Assembly: GCF_001661345.1 (NCBI RefSeq)
Contig: NW_017962915.1
Location: 499,657 to 563,656, forward strand
Length of the DNA stretch: 64,000 nucleotides
Source of the DNA: Ascoidea rubescens DSM 1968
Taxonomy: Eukaryota; Ascomycota; Saccharomycetes; Ascoideales; Ascoideaceae
Direction: 5' to 3'
A program made the translations under genes and the position numbers. Shown in pieces: positions 39,828 to 49,620 of this stretch; position 1 is the stretch's first letter, and each line of letters begins with the position of its first letter. The notes under the pieces were generated by a model. The model had not been told where the DNA came from. It did not search any database and saw only the letters and a list, made by a program, of their open reading frames with translations.

Positions 39828-42659
39828 TTAATTCTTCAAGTTATACTCATATTCTTCAGTGGGATGATATTCTGGAGGTTTTCCTGTCCAAACTATATTT
39901 CCCTTTTCATCAAAATGAGCACCTTCATCAGTTATTGGGACTATTCCTTCAAAGTTTTTAATTTCATGCTTAGACAAACCCATTGGATCAGCAGGAATCC
40001 ATAAATATGGAGGTTTTGCAGCCACAGCAGGATAATCATAAGCATGTTCATTATTAACCAATTGGTCATCATGATCAACACTTTTATAGATAGAGGGAAT
40101 TGACTGTTTACAGAATTTGTAGGAGCAATAGATGTGAGGTTGAAAAAATCTAACAAATGGATTAGCATGGGGAATCTCCTCATCATCACCATCAGCTAAT
40201 AGAGGAACTCTTGCAGTATCATCTATTTCGTGTGATTTTATGACGGAGAGATCTGAAAGTTGAGAAATTCTAGTTCTTGATGGAGTTAATGGAGAGGAAG
40301 TATTAAAATCCAGACCCTTTTGGTTGAGTTCGATTGTTTCATAGACGTCAGTTTTATCCGATGTATTGGAATAGTTACGACTTGTTCTAAAAGGATTAAT
40401 TACTCCAGGTGGTAAATCACCGACAATAGAGGAGTTATTGTTTGCATCAGAAATTTCTTTATCAAAAGCAGTGCCTTCAACTTTTTCAATGGTGGGTTTT
40501 TCTTGTTCATGAGAATGATTTGGTGATTTTGGATGAAATGAAAAAGATGGAGTGTCGGAAACACCATCCAAGGGTCTCATCGTATCAACGGGGACAACAG
40601 TATTTAAATGGTCAAAGGCTCTGTTAAAAATGGAGTGAATAAAAGCAGTGACACCGATACAAATGGCTTGAAGAATAATTGGGCCCCAGGCACCACCAAC
40701 AGCGAATAAACCCAAGAGACAAACTTGACCTAAATAGACACCAACCAAAGTTTGGTATAAAGCTCTTGGATAGTGCATGCCTCTGGAGTCAGGTCCTTCA
40801 CCTTGAACATAACATAAACTGTGCAAATAGGCGATGTATAGCAAGCCAAAACCAAAAAAGCCAAATAATAGGATTATTGGAGAAATGATGGAATAGGCCA
40901 TAATAATGACAGCTAAATTTGTATAAATTGGAAAAGTTGTGCCCCATTCTACTATTTCAAGAGAATTGAATCTGGTCCATTTATCTCTAACACTGCTATC
41001 GAATAGAAAACTAAAAGCGTAAAAGAATAAAAGACCTTTATAATTTAGTAATAATGCACCGGAAATGGTAAAGCCTTGTAAAACCACATAACTGATGTAA
41101 AAATTTGAGGATTTTGGTAAATTTTCTGCCAATAAACTCATTGAACTTGTGGGGTTGTCGATAATTTTAGTTACAACGGCAGTTGCAGAGGAAGAAATGG
41201 TTGTGACAAGGAAAACTTGAATGACTTGAAAACCGAAAAAGGATTGCTGAGTGTAATATTCAATGTGTTGAATAGTTGGAGAGCCAGATATTTTTGCCAT
41301 GAATCTAATGAAAAAGGGTAGTAATAACATTAAAAGAGCTAACATGATGGTTGGTAATAAAGAAGTGATTAGGCCTAATAGAACATCTGGTAGATCGTAG
41401 ATCCATCTTAGCCAGGTTAGTTTGTTTGTTAAAGAGGTTATATTTGATATCATACCAACGAAGGCGACAGGAAAAGCCCATAAAACAATGACTGCTATAA
41501 TGGCAGCGGCGGCAGCAAGAGATCTAACTAATCTTTCATACCAGAACATTCTCATGTTTCTCCAGTAGATATCATCTGGAGAGATTCCAATGTAGCAAGG
41601 ACCTAGGGATAAGGGAGTGTGGTGGGCAACAGATTGATAAGCTAATTGAGCTAGATATTGATTTTCGAATTCAACAAAAACTGAGTTCATTGGTTTAGCA
41701 TTTTGATGGTTTAGTTGTAGATCTATGATTTCTTGGTTCAATTTTTTCAATTGAACTTTAGCATAGTTGATTGTGTCGACAGATTTGCCAAAAATGGGAA
41801 ATAATTTATGAGTTGGTCTCTTATTCTGAGGAACATAGGTTACAATTTCGTCTATTGGTTGTAGGACAGTGTTTTTTTTATCAGCTTTGATTTTAGTTTT
41901 GACGGCAGATTTTAGCAATTTGTTCAAGGCAGATTCCAAATTGCGTGCTAAGGAATCTCTTTCTTCGACCTTATCACCTAGTTCGTGGTCAGCTCTTGTT
42001 ATCCAGACCTTTCTAATGCCAGTGAATAGTTTTTTGAATTCGTCTTCATTGAGGTATTGTTTGGGAACTGATTGGAATAAGACGACTCTTGATGGTAGTC
42101 TTGTAGCGTAGTTTGGAGTTGATAGGATTACAGCTCTTAGATTTGTGTAGTAAATTAGTTCTCTGTAGATGACAAATAATAGAAAGCCATTGAATATCCA
42201 CGAACAGACAATGTGGGCGTAGTACTTTGATGAGTTGTTGTTGTCAGAGTTGATGTTGGAAAAACTTAGTCTATCTAGGCCTTCGTTGCCATTACCGCCA
42301 GTGATGTTGATTGGGATTATGATTGGATAAACCAAGATCATTCCAGCTAGACAAAAAGCAGATATGAAGAACAAGTATCGTAGAAAGAAGTAGCCATCGA
42401 TGCCTGCCTGTCTTATTATGAAGTTGTTCTTCTTTTTTAGTAGGATGATTAGCCATTGGTATACGCCAGGAGGCAAGGGCTCTGGTTTCTTTGATTTATC
42501 GACCAAATCGTAGGCAGATTTGGGCTGGTAGATTCTCTTGAACTTGATTCTCAAGAGTAGAAAGGCTAGTGTGAAAGCACCTAGCAATACTCCATTGAAG
42601 ATGATGGAGGATATGACAGAGGCAGTAGATGTGTTTTTGGTGTCTTCAGTGGTTGACAT
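39828..42659 (-). CDS. OSCA/CSC1-family channel, RSN1/PHM7-like
   Basis: A polytopic membrane protein of the OSCA/TMEM63/CSC1 family of osmotically or mechanically gated cation channels. The 943 residues have the family order: an N-terminal helix (about 15-40) and two more helices (about 90-190), then a cytosolic domain (about 190-380, with RLPSRVVLFQSVPKQYLNE and the NSVFVEFENQYLAQLAYQ RNP-like segment). A multi-helix core follows (about 385-680), then an acidic Ser-rich cytosolic tail. The tail motif PYLWIPADPMGLSKHEIKN is typical of the long yeast members Rsn1 (953) and Phm7 (991), rather than the shorter Csc1 (782). I cannot separate Rsn1 from Phm7. Transport activity is inferred from the family. 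Confidence 0.88.
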   Translation of the reverse strand: MSTTEDTKNTSTASVISSIIFNGVLLGAFTLAFLLLRIKFKRIYQPKSAYDLVDKSKKPEPLPPGVYQWLIILLKKKNNFIIRQAGIDGYFFLRYLFFISAFCLAGMILVYPIIIPINITGGNGNEGLDRLSFSNINSDNNNSSKYYAHIVCSWIFNGFLLFVIYRELIYYTNLRAVILSTPNYATRLPSRVVLFQSVPKQYLNEDEFKKLFTGIRKVWITRADHELGDKVEERDSLARNLESALNKLLKSAVKTKIKADKKNTVLQPIDEIVTYVPQNKRPTHKLFPIFGKSVDTINYAKVQLKKLNQEIIDLQLNHQNAKPMNSVFVEFENQYLAQLAYQSVAHHTPLSLGPCYIGISPDDIYWRNMRMFWYERLVRSLAAAAAIIAVIVLWAFPVAFVGMISNITSLTNKLTWLRWIYDLPDVLLGLITSLLPTIMLALLMLLLPFFIRFMAKISGSPTIQHIEYYTQQSFFGFQVIQVFLVTTISSSATAVVTKIIDNPTSSMSLLAENLPKSSNFYISYVVLQGFTISGALLLNYKGLLFFYAFSFLFDSSVRDKWTRFNSLEIVEWGTTFPIYTNLAVIIMAYSIISPIILLFGFFGFGLLYIAYLHSLCYVQGEGPDSRGMHYPRALYQTLVGVYLGQVCLLGLFAVGGAWGPIILQAICIGVTAFIHSIFNRAFDHLNTVVPVDTMRPLDGVSDTPSFSFHPKSPNHSHEQEKPTIEKVEGTAFDKEISDANNNSSIVGDLPPGVINPFRTSRNYSNTSDKTDVYETIELNQKGLDFNTSSPLTPSRTRISQLSDLSVIKSHEIDDTARVPLLADGDDEEIPHANPFVRFFQPHIYCSYKFCKQSIPSIYKSVDHDDQLVNNEHAYDYPAVAAKPPYLWIPADPMGLSKHEIKNFEGIVPITDEGAHFDEKGNIVWTGKPPEYHPTEEYEYNLKN

Positions 42660-43160
42660 GATTGGTTTGGTAAGTGGTGAACAATATGATTTCCTATTTC
42701 CGGAAGTGATAAATAATAAAAATTAAACAATAAAAATTAAACAATAAAAATTAAAGAATTAAAGAATTAAACAAAAAGCAGTTGCAAATGAAGGATGGTC
42801 TTTGAAAAGAGGTTGAACACCAGTAAAGAAGAAAAAGATGGATCAGGTTTTATGAAAACACAGAGGCCTGGATCAAGAGAGATTAAATAACCAGACGAGA
42901 TGGCTGCTGGCAATGCAAAACAGTAAACACAAAATAGGAAGAAGCAACAGTTCTGGGGAGGACGATATAGTAGATATGTGGTAGCAGAATATGAGCTCTA
43001 GTTGGTGATTTGCTAAAAGTTACATAAAAGCTCAGCTTTGCAGCAGATGAAATTTGTTTCAAAAGGCAGATCTCAAAACTGCAGTGCTGACGATGGAGGT
43101 TCGAGGCGAGGCTGGTCTTGGGCTGTTGGTTGGTTTGGTTTGGTTTGCTCTGCTGAGTTC

Positions 43161-43230
43161 TTGAGTGTTCTGGGTTGTTCTGAGTTGTTTCGGCCTGTTC
43201 TGACCTGTTCTGACTTGTTCTGATCTGCTG
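43161..43230. repeat. Imperfect 10-bp tandem repeat (TGACTTGTTC-like)
   Basis: Seven successive decamers keep an exact 10-base register: TGGGTTGTTC, TGAGTTGTTT, CGGCCTGTTC, TGACCTGTTC, TGACTTGTTC and flanking variants. A period of one helical turn would place any bound protein on one face of the DNA. Confidence 0.8.
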
Positions 43231-43311
43231 TTGTTGGTTCTTTCTCGATCAACTCTCATTGAGATTAGATCTTAACTCTTTCATTCCTCTGTTTACCTTT
43301 TGATTGAAGGC

Positions 43312-43464
43312 AGGCTCCGCCGTAGTGGTTCTGCGGCACATGCTGGTCATGCGGCTACATACAGGGATACGCATTTCACCCAAGATGGTGGCGGGTAACC
43401 ACCATCCAGTGCTACGGCTCCAAACCCGAATAGGAAACACTCTGTATTGTGCTGCTTTAGTTTT
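43312..43464. other. GC-rich block with nested inverted repeats, possible structured RNA
   Basis: GCCGTAG (43319-43325) and CTACGGC (43412-43418) are perfect 7-base inverted arms that enclose a second perfect 8-base hairpin, GATGGTGG (43384-43391) / CCACCATC (43399-43406), with a 7-base loop. On the plus strand a weak A-box-like GCCGTAGTGG, a B-box-like GGCTCCAAACC (two mismatches) and TTTT (43461-43464) are in Pol III order. I do not recognise the RNA, and the strand is a guess. Confidence 0.35.
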
Positions 43465-43526
43465 GCTTGCTGGTGCTGAGTTTGCTGGTGATGCTTCTGC
43501 TGGTGCTTCTGCTGCGATCGCTGCCT

Positions 43527-45944
43527 TCACTGCGCCGCCATGGCGAGATTGATGTCGATCTCGTTGGCCTCCTGTCTAGCTGCCTCTGCTGCCTCTGCTG
43601 CTGCTGCCTCTCGGATTGCCCGGTTTTTCGCCTTTTCTTCGCTTCGGCTGAACTTCACATCGTCTGGATTGAACCCAGCTTCTTTCGAGCCCCAGTACGC
43701 CCACTGGGGTGTTTCTGATATGTACTCCATTTCATCAAACTCCTGTCCCTTTTCTCGCAACAACTCGAAAAACCTCTTGTAGTCGATGTGAGTAAACCAT
43801 TTCCCATCGATGCAGTATCTCTTTTGCGCAACCAATATACAGCACGAGTGGGCATGCTCTGCTGCGATGTCATAGTCCAATCCTTTTGCTCTCAATCCCT
43901 CATTAATGGCAATCACAAACCTCCTGCACTCTTCATAAAACGGAATATTTTGCATCGTCAACGGATTCCCATTCCCACTCGAACTTCCACAAAACGTAGC
44001 TCCTTTTATCTCGATCAACGATGGCTGTCCTCTTTCAATCAAATCAACATACCCATCCACTTCTCCCATATTGAATCCCTTCACCAACGTTAACCTGAAA
44101 ACAGTTCTCTGCCTCTTTTGAACGCTATTGAGAATATCAAGACAGCTTATTAATCTCTCCCAAAAATCTTTAAACAATGGCCGATCCACTTTTTTTAAAC
44201 TGCTCTTGGTCGACGCATCAATACTGACATACAATTGCGTCACTTTTTTCAAATTCCTCAATTGTTCAGGATGCTGTGCGTTGCAAACCAAAAACGATGA
44301 AATCTCTTTTTCGTGCAACATTCCCACAAATTCATTGATATATGGGTAAAAGATTGGTTCTCCAACTAATGAAAGTGCACAGTGCCTAACTCGAAAGGCT
44401 TCTTGGAATCTTTCCGGTTTCACACCTGGAACTCCTCGCATCTGCTTGATTTTCTTATAATGGCCCTCCAATGCTCCCTTTAGAATTAGCTCTGGCCCAT
44501 CAACTTGCCATCTCCACGACGTCCCCACTGGATTGGTCCCATGTCTCCAGCAAAATACACACTTGTTTGAACACGATAACGATGGTGTAGTCTCCATACA
44601 AAGATGCGACTTGATCCCATAAAAAGCAAACTTGTAACACGATCCTCTCCCACGTAAGGCTGACTTGGTCCATCGACATATCTTAACTCCAGAATGCGTA
44701 CCAACAATTGTATACCCTTGTTTGGTTAACGCTTTATATGTTGGCGAATCCTTTGATATCATTTCTTTAACTTCTGGCACAATTATATCCCTTGAATTTG
44801 AATTTAAATTTGAATTTGAATTGAAACTAAGATTATTTTGTACATCGGCTGATGAGGCACTATATTTACCCATGTCTTCAACATCAATCAAAGATTGATC
44901 CGTATTAGAACTATTGCTCTCATTATCACTAAATTCATTATTATTATATTCATCTTCACCATTTTCATAATCTGAATTACCATTATCATTATAATTACTT
45001 AAATTAATCTTACCGCTGGTACTTTCACTCTCATTACTATAACTCAATGGCTCCTCGGACAGTAAATTTTCCACCAAAAAATCAATCCATTCTTTGATTT
45101 TCGTATCGGTATCATACTTGATACAAAACTTGCTCAATGGGAAGATTCGATTTCCACCCAATTTGCTCAAAATTTGATCAACTTGAATGGCTTGATAACA
45201 AAACTTATCACCTCCATAATGCTCTTTATCCCCAATTCCAATAACACTGTACCCAATGATTTTTTTCCTCAACGGATACTTGTCAATCCTGAAATCATTC
45301 GCATTGTCGTTAATGGTTTGGATAAAATAATCAATAGGCGAATCCGTCTCATATGATGGCAACACCAATATATATATCAAATTCTTCAGCTTTTCCGGAA
45401 CAGTAAAAAAATAATTGTCATAGTCATCAATATCAATATCAAGATTCAACAAAGTAGCCCTGTTTTTCAATGCCTTCGAATCATTAAGCTTATCGTAAAG
45501 ATACTTCGCATTGCGTTGTGATGATCCAGTCAATGACGAATAAAAAATAACAATGTTGGAGTTCAAATAATCAATCGGCTGGTTGCTCTTCTCGCTCGAT
45601 TTGACTGGAGGCCTGGCTTTGATCACCTTTGCAACTCGTTTTTTTTTGGTCCTTGGCTTTATCTGAACAGCTCGGACATCGCTATTAGCTACAAGCGTAG
45701 TGGGTTTCTCAATCACACCTTTCTCCAGCCCAATTTCCGAAACTGGTTTCTCCACAACAATTGGTGCTGGTTTTCCTATCTGGCTGTCGTTGTCGAGATG
45801 AGCAGTCTTCAAGCTCGCCCTTCCCACACAAAAGTACAAGACAACAGCCAACAAGCCAACAGTGAGTCTGCCACCTGTGCAGCAGTACAACCCAGACCCA
45901 CCAACAACAACTAAATCGCAAAGCAAAGTAAAACGTTCCATCAT
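43527..45944 (-). CDS. TYW1: tRNA 4-demethylwyosine synthase Tyw1
   Basis: The second step of wybutosine synthesis at G37 of tRNA-Phe: radical-SAM condensation of N1-methylguanosine with carbons from pyruvate. The 805 residues begin with a hydrophobic N-terminus (about 5-42, GGRLTVGLLAVVLYF) like the ER-anchor of S. cerevisiae Tyw1 (810 residues). A flavodoxin-like domain follows (from about 130, IVIFYSSLTGSSQRNAKYL), then an acidic Asn/Ser linker (about 290-370). The radical-SAM domain has Cys458, Cys462 and Cys465 (CSNKCVFCW), followed by RHGTNPVGTSWRW. Other family blocks are MRGVPGVKPERF, CALSLVGEP and IEIKGATFCG. The tail is Ala/Glu-rich. It is divergent to HIR1, with only 147 bases between starts. 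Confidence 0.96.
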   Translation of the reverse strand: MMERFTLLCDLVVVGGSGLYCCTGGRLTVGLLAVVLYFCVGRASLKTAHLDNDSQIGKPAPIVVEKPVSEIGLEKGVIEKPTTLVANSDVRAVQIKPRTKKKRVAKVIKARPPVKSSEKSNQPIDYLNSNIVIFYSSLTGSSQRNAKYLYDKLNDSKALKNRATLLNLDIDIDDYDNYFFTVPEKLKNLIYILVLPSYETDSPIDYFIQTINDNANDFRIDKYPLRKKIIGYSVIGIGDKEHYGGDKFCYQAIQVDQILSKLGGNRIFPLSKFCIKYDTDTKIKEWIDFLVENLLSEEPLSYSNESESTSGKINLSNYNDNGNSDYENGEDEYNNNEFSDNESNSSNTDQSLIDVEDMGKYSASSADVQNNLSFNSNSNLNSNSRDIIVPEVKEMISKDSPTYKALTKQGYTIVGTHSGVKICRWTKSALRGRGSCYKFAFYGIKSHLCMETTPSLSCSNKCVFCWRHGTNPVGTSWRWQVDGPELILKGALEGHYKKIKQMRGVPGVKPERFQEAFRVRHCALSLVGEPIFYPYINEFVGMLHEKEISSFLVCNAQHPEQLRNLKKVTQLYVSIDASTKSSLKKVDRPLFKDFWERLISCLDILNSVQKRQRTVFRLTLVKGFNMGEVDGYVDLIERGQPSLIEIKGATFCGSSSGNGNPLTMQNIPFYEECRRFVIAINEGLRAKGLDYDIAAEHAHSCCILVAQKRYCIDGKWFTHIDYKRFFELLREKGQEFDEMEYISETPQWAYWGSKEAGFNPDDVKFSRSEEKAKNRAIREAAAAEAAEAARQEANEIDINLAMAAQ

Positions 45945-46013
45945 TTCCTAAATATGTCTGGGTAAAACAATCAGAAGATAACGAGAATTTTTTTTTCTCT
46001 TGCTTTGACACTT

Positions 46014-46019
46014 CACGTG
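46014..46019. promoter_or_regulatory. CACGTG E-box in the TYW1/HIR1 promoter
   Basis: CACGTG lies midway in the 147-base gap between the divergent TYW1 and HIR1 starts, the third such site in a promoter of this window. It is a likely Cbf1-type site. Confidence 0.45.
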
Positions 46020-46091
46020 CTTTGTTCGAAGGCCAAATCAGCTCTGTTTTGAATGTCAGACTTAAAGCTCGTCCCCAACATTGCCACTAGA

Positions 46092-49000
46092 ATGAAAATA
46101 GTAAAGCTACCATGGCTAGCTCACCAGGGTATGTTGTTTGTGCTTTGCTTGATCGTTGCAAAGAGTCTCCCGAGTCTTCTTACTGACACTACTTTGCTTC
46201 TGCTGTTTCTGCTGCGCTCACTATAGAAGAAACAAGGAAATTCGAAATCTACTCAATTAACGTGGCTCCAGATGGCTCAAGGCTAGCGTCTGGAGGGTTG
46301 GATGGAAAGATCAAAGTATGGTCTGTGGAACAGATAACAAACTTGAAGGAGAAGTACAATCTTCCAGCTGCCAACAACGACCAGCAGCAGCAACAGCTTG
46401 ACAAATTCTATCCTCTAGCCAGCATGGCTCGCCATACAGGGGCTGTTACAGTAGTTCGTTTTTCTCCCTCTGGCAGATTTCTAGCTTCTGGTTCTGACGA
46501 CAAAGTCATTCTTATCTGGGAAAAGTCTGACGACTCTGAGAACCAAAATCAACGATCTCAATTTGGTGAAGCAGAAACTGATACTGAACATTGGGTTGTC
46601 AGAAAGAGATTGATCGGTCACTCAAATGATATCGAGGATATTGCCTGGGCTCCTGATTCCTCATTTCTAATTTCTGTTGGTTTAGACAGATCAATTATAG
46701 TCTGGAATGGTTTCAATTTTGAAAAACTAAGGCGCTTTGATATCCATCAGTCTCATGTTAAAGGTGTTGCATTTGATCCGGCAAATAAGTACTTTGCTAC
46801 AGCTTCTGACGATAGGTCTGTCATCATATTTAGATACCACAAATCAACCACAAACGACCAACTACAAAATATGAATTTTTCAATTGAAACGAAAATTAAA
46901 GCGCCATTTAAGGGTTCACCTCTAACCTCCTATTTCAGAAGATTGAGCTGGTCTCCAGATGGCGAACATATTGCTGTTCCAAACGCCACAAATGGCCCCT
47001 TAACAACTGTCGCAATCATTGAAAGAGGAAATTGGAACTCAGATATTAGTTTGATTGGCCACGACTTACCTTGTGAAGTTACTTCTTTTTCCCCTATTTT
47101 ATTTAATGTCAGATCTTCAAAAAAATCAAAAAAAAAAAATGAACAGAAATTGTCAACAATTATCGCTACTGCTGGTCAGGATAAATCTTTGGCTATTTGG
47201 AATAGTGAAAGATCAAAGCCCTTGATTGTTGCAACTGACATTTCTTTTAAAACAATTACTGATTTAGCTTGGACTCTTGATGGTCAAACGCTATTTGTAA
47301 GTTCTTTGGATGGAACAATAACAGCCCTATTTTTTGAAAAAAATGAATTGGGTATCCCTGCTTCTTTGGAAACAATTAACAAACATTTGCATAGATTTGG
47401 TGTCGGAAGAGACTCTATGATTTTTCCCGAAAGTGTTGATCAACTAATATTAGAAGATCAATATAATAAAACTTTCAAAAAAAGCTTAAATCACAATAAA
47501 CTATTAGACGAATCTCATATGAATAAATTAATGAATAAAAACACTTTAATACCAAACAACATCGGCTTAAATACCACCGCGAACAACTCTAACAATGTCA
47601 AAAATTTCAATCCAATAATTTCATCAAGTAAAAATGTCAATATATTAATACCAAGATCAAAAAAAAATAATAAAAAAATTATGCCAACTTTGAAAAAAGT
47701 TAATCATTTAGCTCCTAAAAAGATCATCGATCAAAAAATAATAATAACGAAAGATGGTAAAAAAAGAGTTTCTCCTACTTTAATATCTACCTCATCTTCC
47801 TTATCTAAATCCTTTTCCTCTGTTATTGCAACAAATATAAAGATTCAAAAACAATTGGAAAATTTATCCTACCCAAATTCAAAGCTACCCCGGTTTGGAG
47901 TACAGACGTATGTATCAGGCTTGAGAGAAAAAAATGACAATTCTGGTGAGGGCTTTGATAAAGAAGATGATGATGATAATGAAGAAATATTATCAACAAC
48001 TACACAAAAGAAATCAAATAGTAGAAGGGGAAGTAGTGTTATAACAGACCTAAATTCTATTGCTAAAAAAAGAAAGACAATCGAAGACGAAGAATCTAGA
48101 TATCCTTCTTATTTAAGAAACATCATCACTACTATGAATCATACAGTATTGTTTGATCATAAATCAAGTGGAATCACAAAATTTAAAGAAGTCGAAGTTA
48201 ATGATAAAACTATTACAACTAATTTGAAAGTTTATCTTTCAAAAACTGATGTCAATAACTACAGGCCAAAATCCGTTTTGCAAGTAATTCATCCAAACCA
48301 AAATAAACCTGTATTGCCTAGAATTTTCAATTCTAAAAAAGTAGATGTTTTTGAAGATAATAGCGATATTCCAACTAAAATACTCATCAACAGTTTCAAC
48401 TGTTCTGATAATTGCGAATTTTTTATTGAAGATAGAGTTATACAGGCGGTTTCAGTTGAATCCAAAGAATTATGGATTATTGCCACCTCAACGAATTCTT
48501 TGCATTTTATTTCTTTTACCGGAAGATTGATTTATCCAAAGATTCAGCTAAGAAATAATGAAGATCGTTCAATAAGTTTTATGAATTGTTTTAAAGATAA
48601 ATATCTCGTTATTATCTTGAATATTGGAATAATTCATGTTTGGAATATACACTCATTTCAATCATTATATGATGGAGGAATCTCACTAGCACCTGTTTTA
48701 AATACTCCAATTTCCAAATTTCTCAGTAATAGTGATATTAGAAATAATAGTGGATTATTGGAAAACATAGATGAAACTGCTGATTTGAATAGTAGCGACG
48801 TAAAAAAGCAGACTATTTTTGATGCCACTCCTAGTATAAAGCATTTCAGCATTGAAGACGACGGAAAACCGTACGTTGCATTGGAAAATGGTGAGGTTTA
48901 TATGTGGTCTACTGATATGGAAGTTTGGCTTAGGATTATTGATCCATGGTATTTGAAAAGTCTTTGCGAACAAGAAAAACTTGAAAATAATGAAGAAAAA

Positions 49001-49330
49001 TTGAATAAAATACAATCCAACACATATATCAGTAACGATATAATTGGAATTTATCACAAAGCTGGAGTTGTTGGTAATGAAGATCTTGAAGAATTTCAAA
49101 ATGAAAAAATTCCAAATCGAAATTCCGATAATTTAAAGAAAACTTTTACTAAAGCCGAAATGGTTAAAAATAATGAAATGCACGCTGCTATAAGTTTAAC
49201 ATATTTAGAGAATTATAAGATGGTAAATAATTATTTTAGTCACTTCAGAGGTAATGATATAACCATTGATAATGAGATTGGTAAAACAAAAAATCGATTT
49301 GGTAATATCATTGATACAATTCGTTCTTGA
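46092..49330 (+). CDS. HIR1: Histone chaperone subunit Hir1 (HIRA), two exons
   Basis: A WD40 subunit of the HIR complex, which deposits H3-H4 outside S phase and represses histone genes. Exon 1 (46092-46128) encodes MKIVKLPWLAHQ and splices at phase 1 to 46227, giving EETRKFEIYSINVAPDGSRL. This reconstructs the N-terminus of yeast Hir1 ([25 protein letters not shown]). The full product is 1046 residues. WD repeats fill about 1-390 ([48 protein letters not shown]-like block). A B-domain-like basic patch is near 610 (RRGSSVITDLNSIAKKRKT), and the Hira C-terminal domain spans about 650-1000. Without the intron the frame would lack an ATG before the first propeller blade. Confidence 0.96.
46129..46226 (+). 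other. HIR1 intron
   Basis: Donor G|GTATGT at 46129, branch TACTGAC at 46181-46187, acceptor CTATAG ending 46226. It is 98 bases long, phase 1. Splicing restores the conserved N-terminus exactly. Confidence 0.93.
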
Positions 49331-49620
49331 ACCTTATGGTTTTTTCAGTAAAAGTTTTGTATAATTATATTGTTACGATTAAAAGAATATATAAATTGTA
49401 GAAGGGGCACTTTTTTGTATATTAAAAGTAATAAATATATACAGACAAAAAAAACTGCGTATAATTCAATCAGCTATTAAGAATTAAATTAGCCTAACAG
49501 TTAAATTATAAACCAATAAGGTGAACAATTGTTTTGCAAGAATGGAAAAAAATTAAAAAAAACTGGAATTTTGAGTGATTTTGTTTTATTGTTTAAATTT
49601 TGAAATAGAATAATGATAAA

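Larger units (their letters stand above)
42660..43526. other. Intergenic region with decamer repeat and GC-rich structured block
   Basis: An 867-base gap between the TYW1 stop and the start of the channel gene, both on the minus strand. The half nearest the channel gene is ordinary AT-rich promoter-like DNA. 43161-43230 is a 10-base tandem repeat, and 43300-43520 is strikingly GC-rich with strong inverted repeats. Short open frames on both strands cover the block, but none resembles a known protein. Confidence 0.6.

Noticed and set aside
43249-43530. Protein-coding reading of the GC-rich block
   Set aside because: Open frames exist on both strands, but none has recognisable homology, and the nested inverted repeats suggest a non-protein role.
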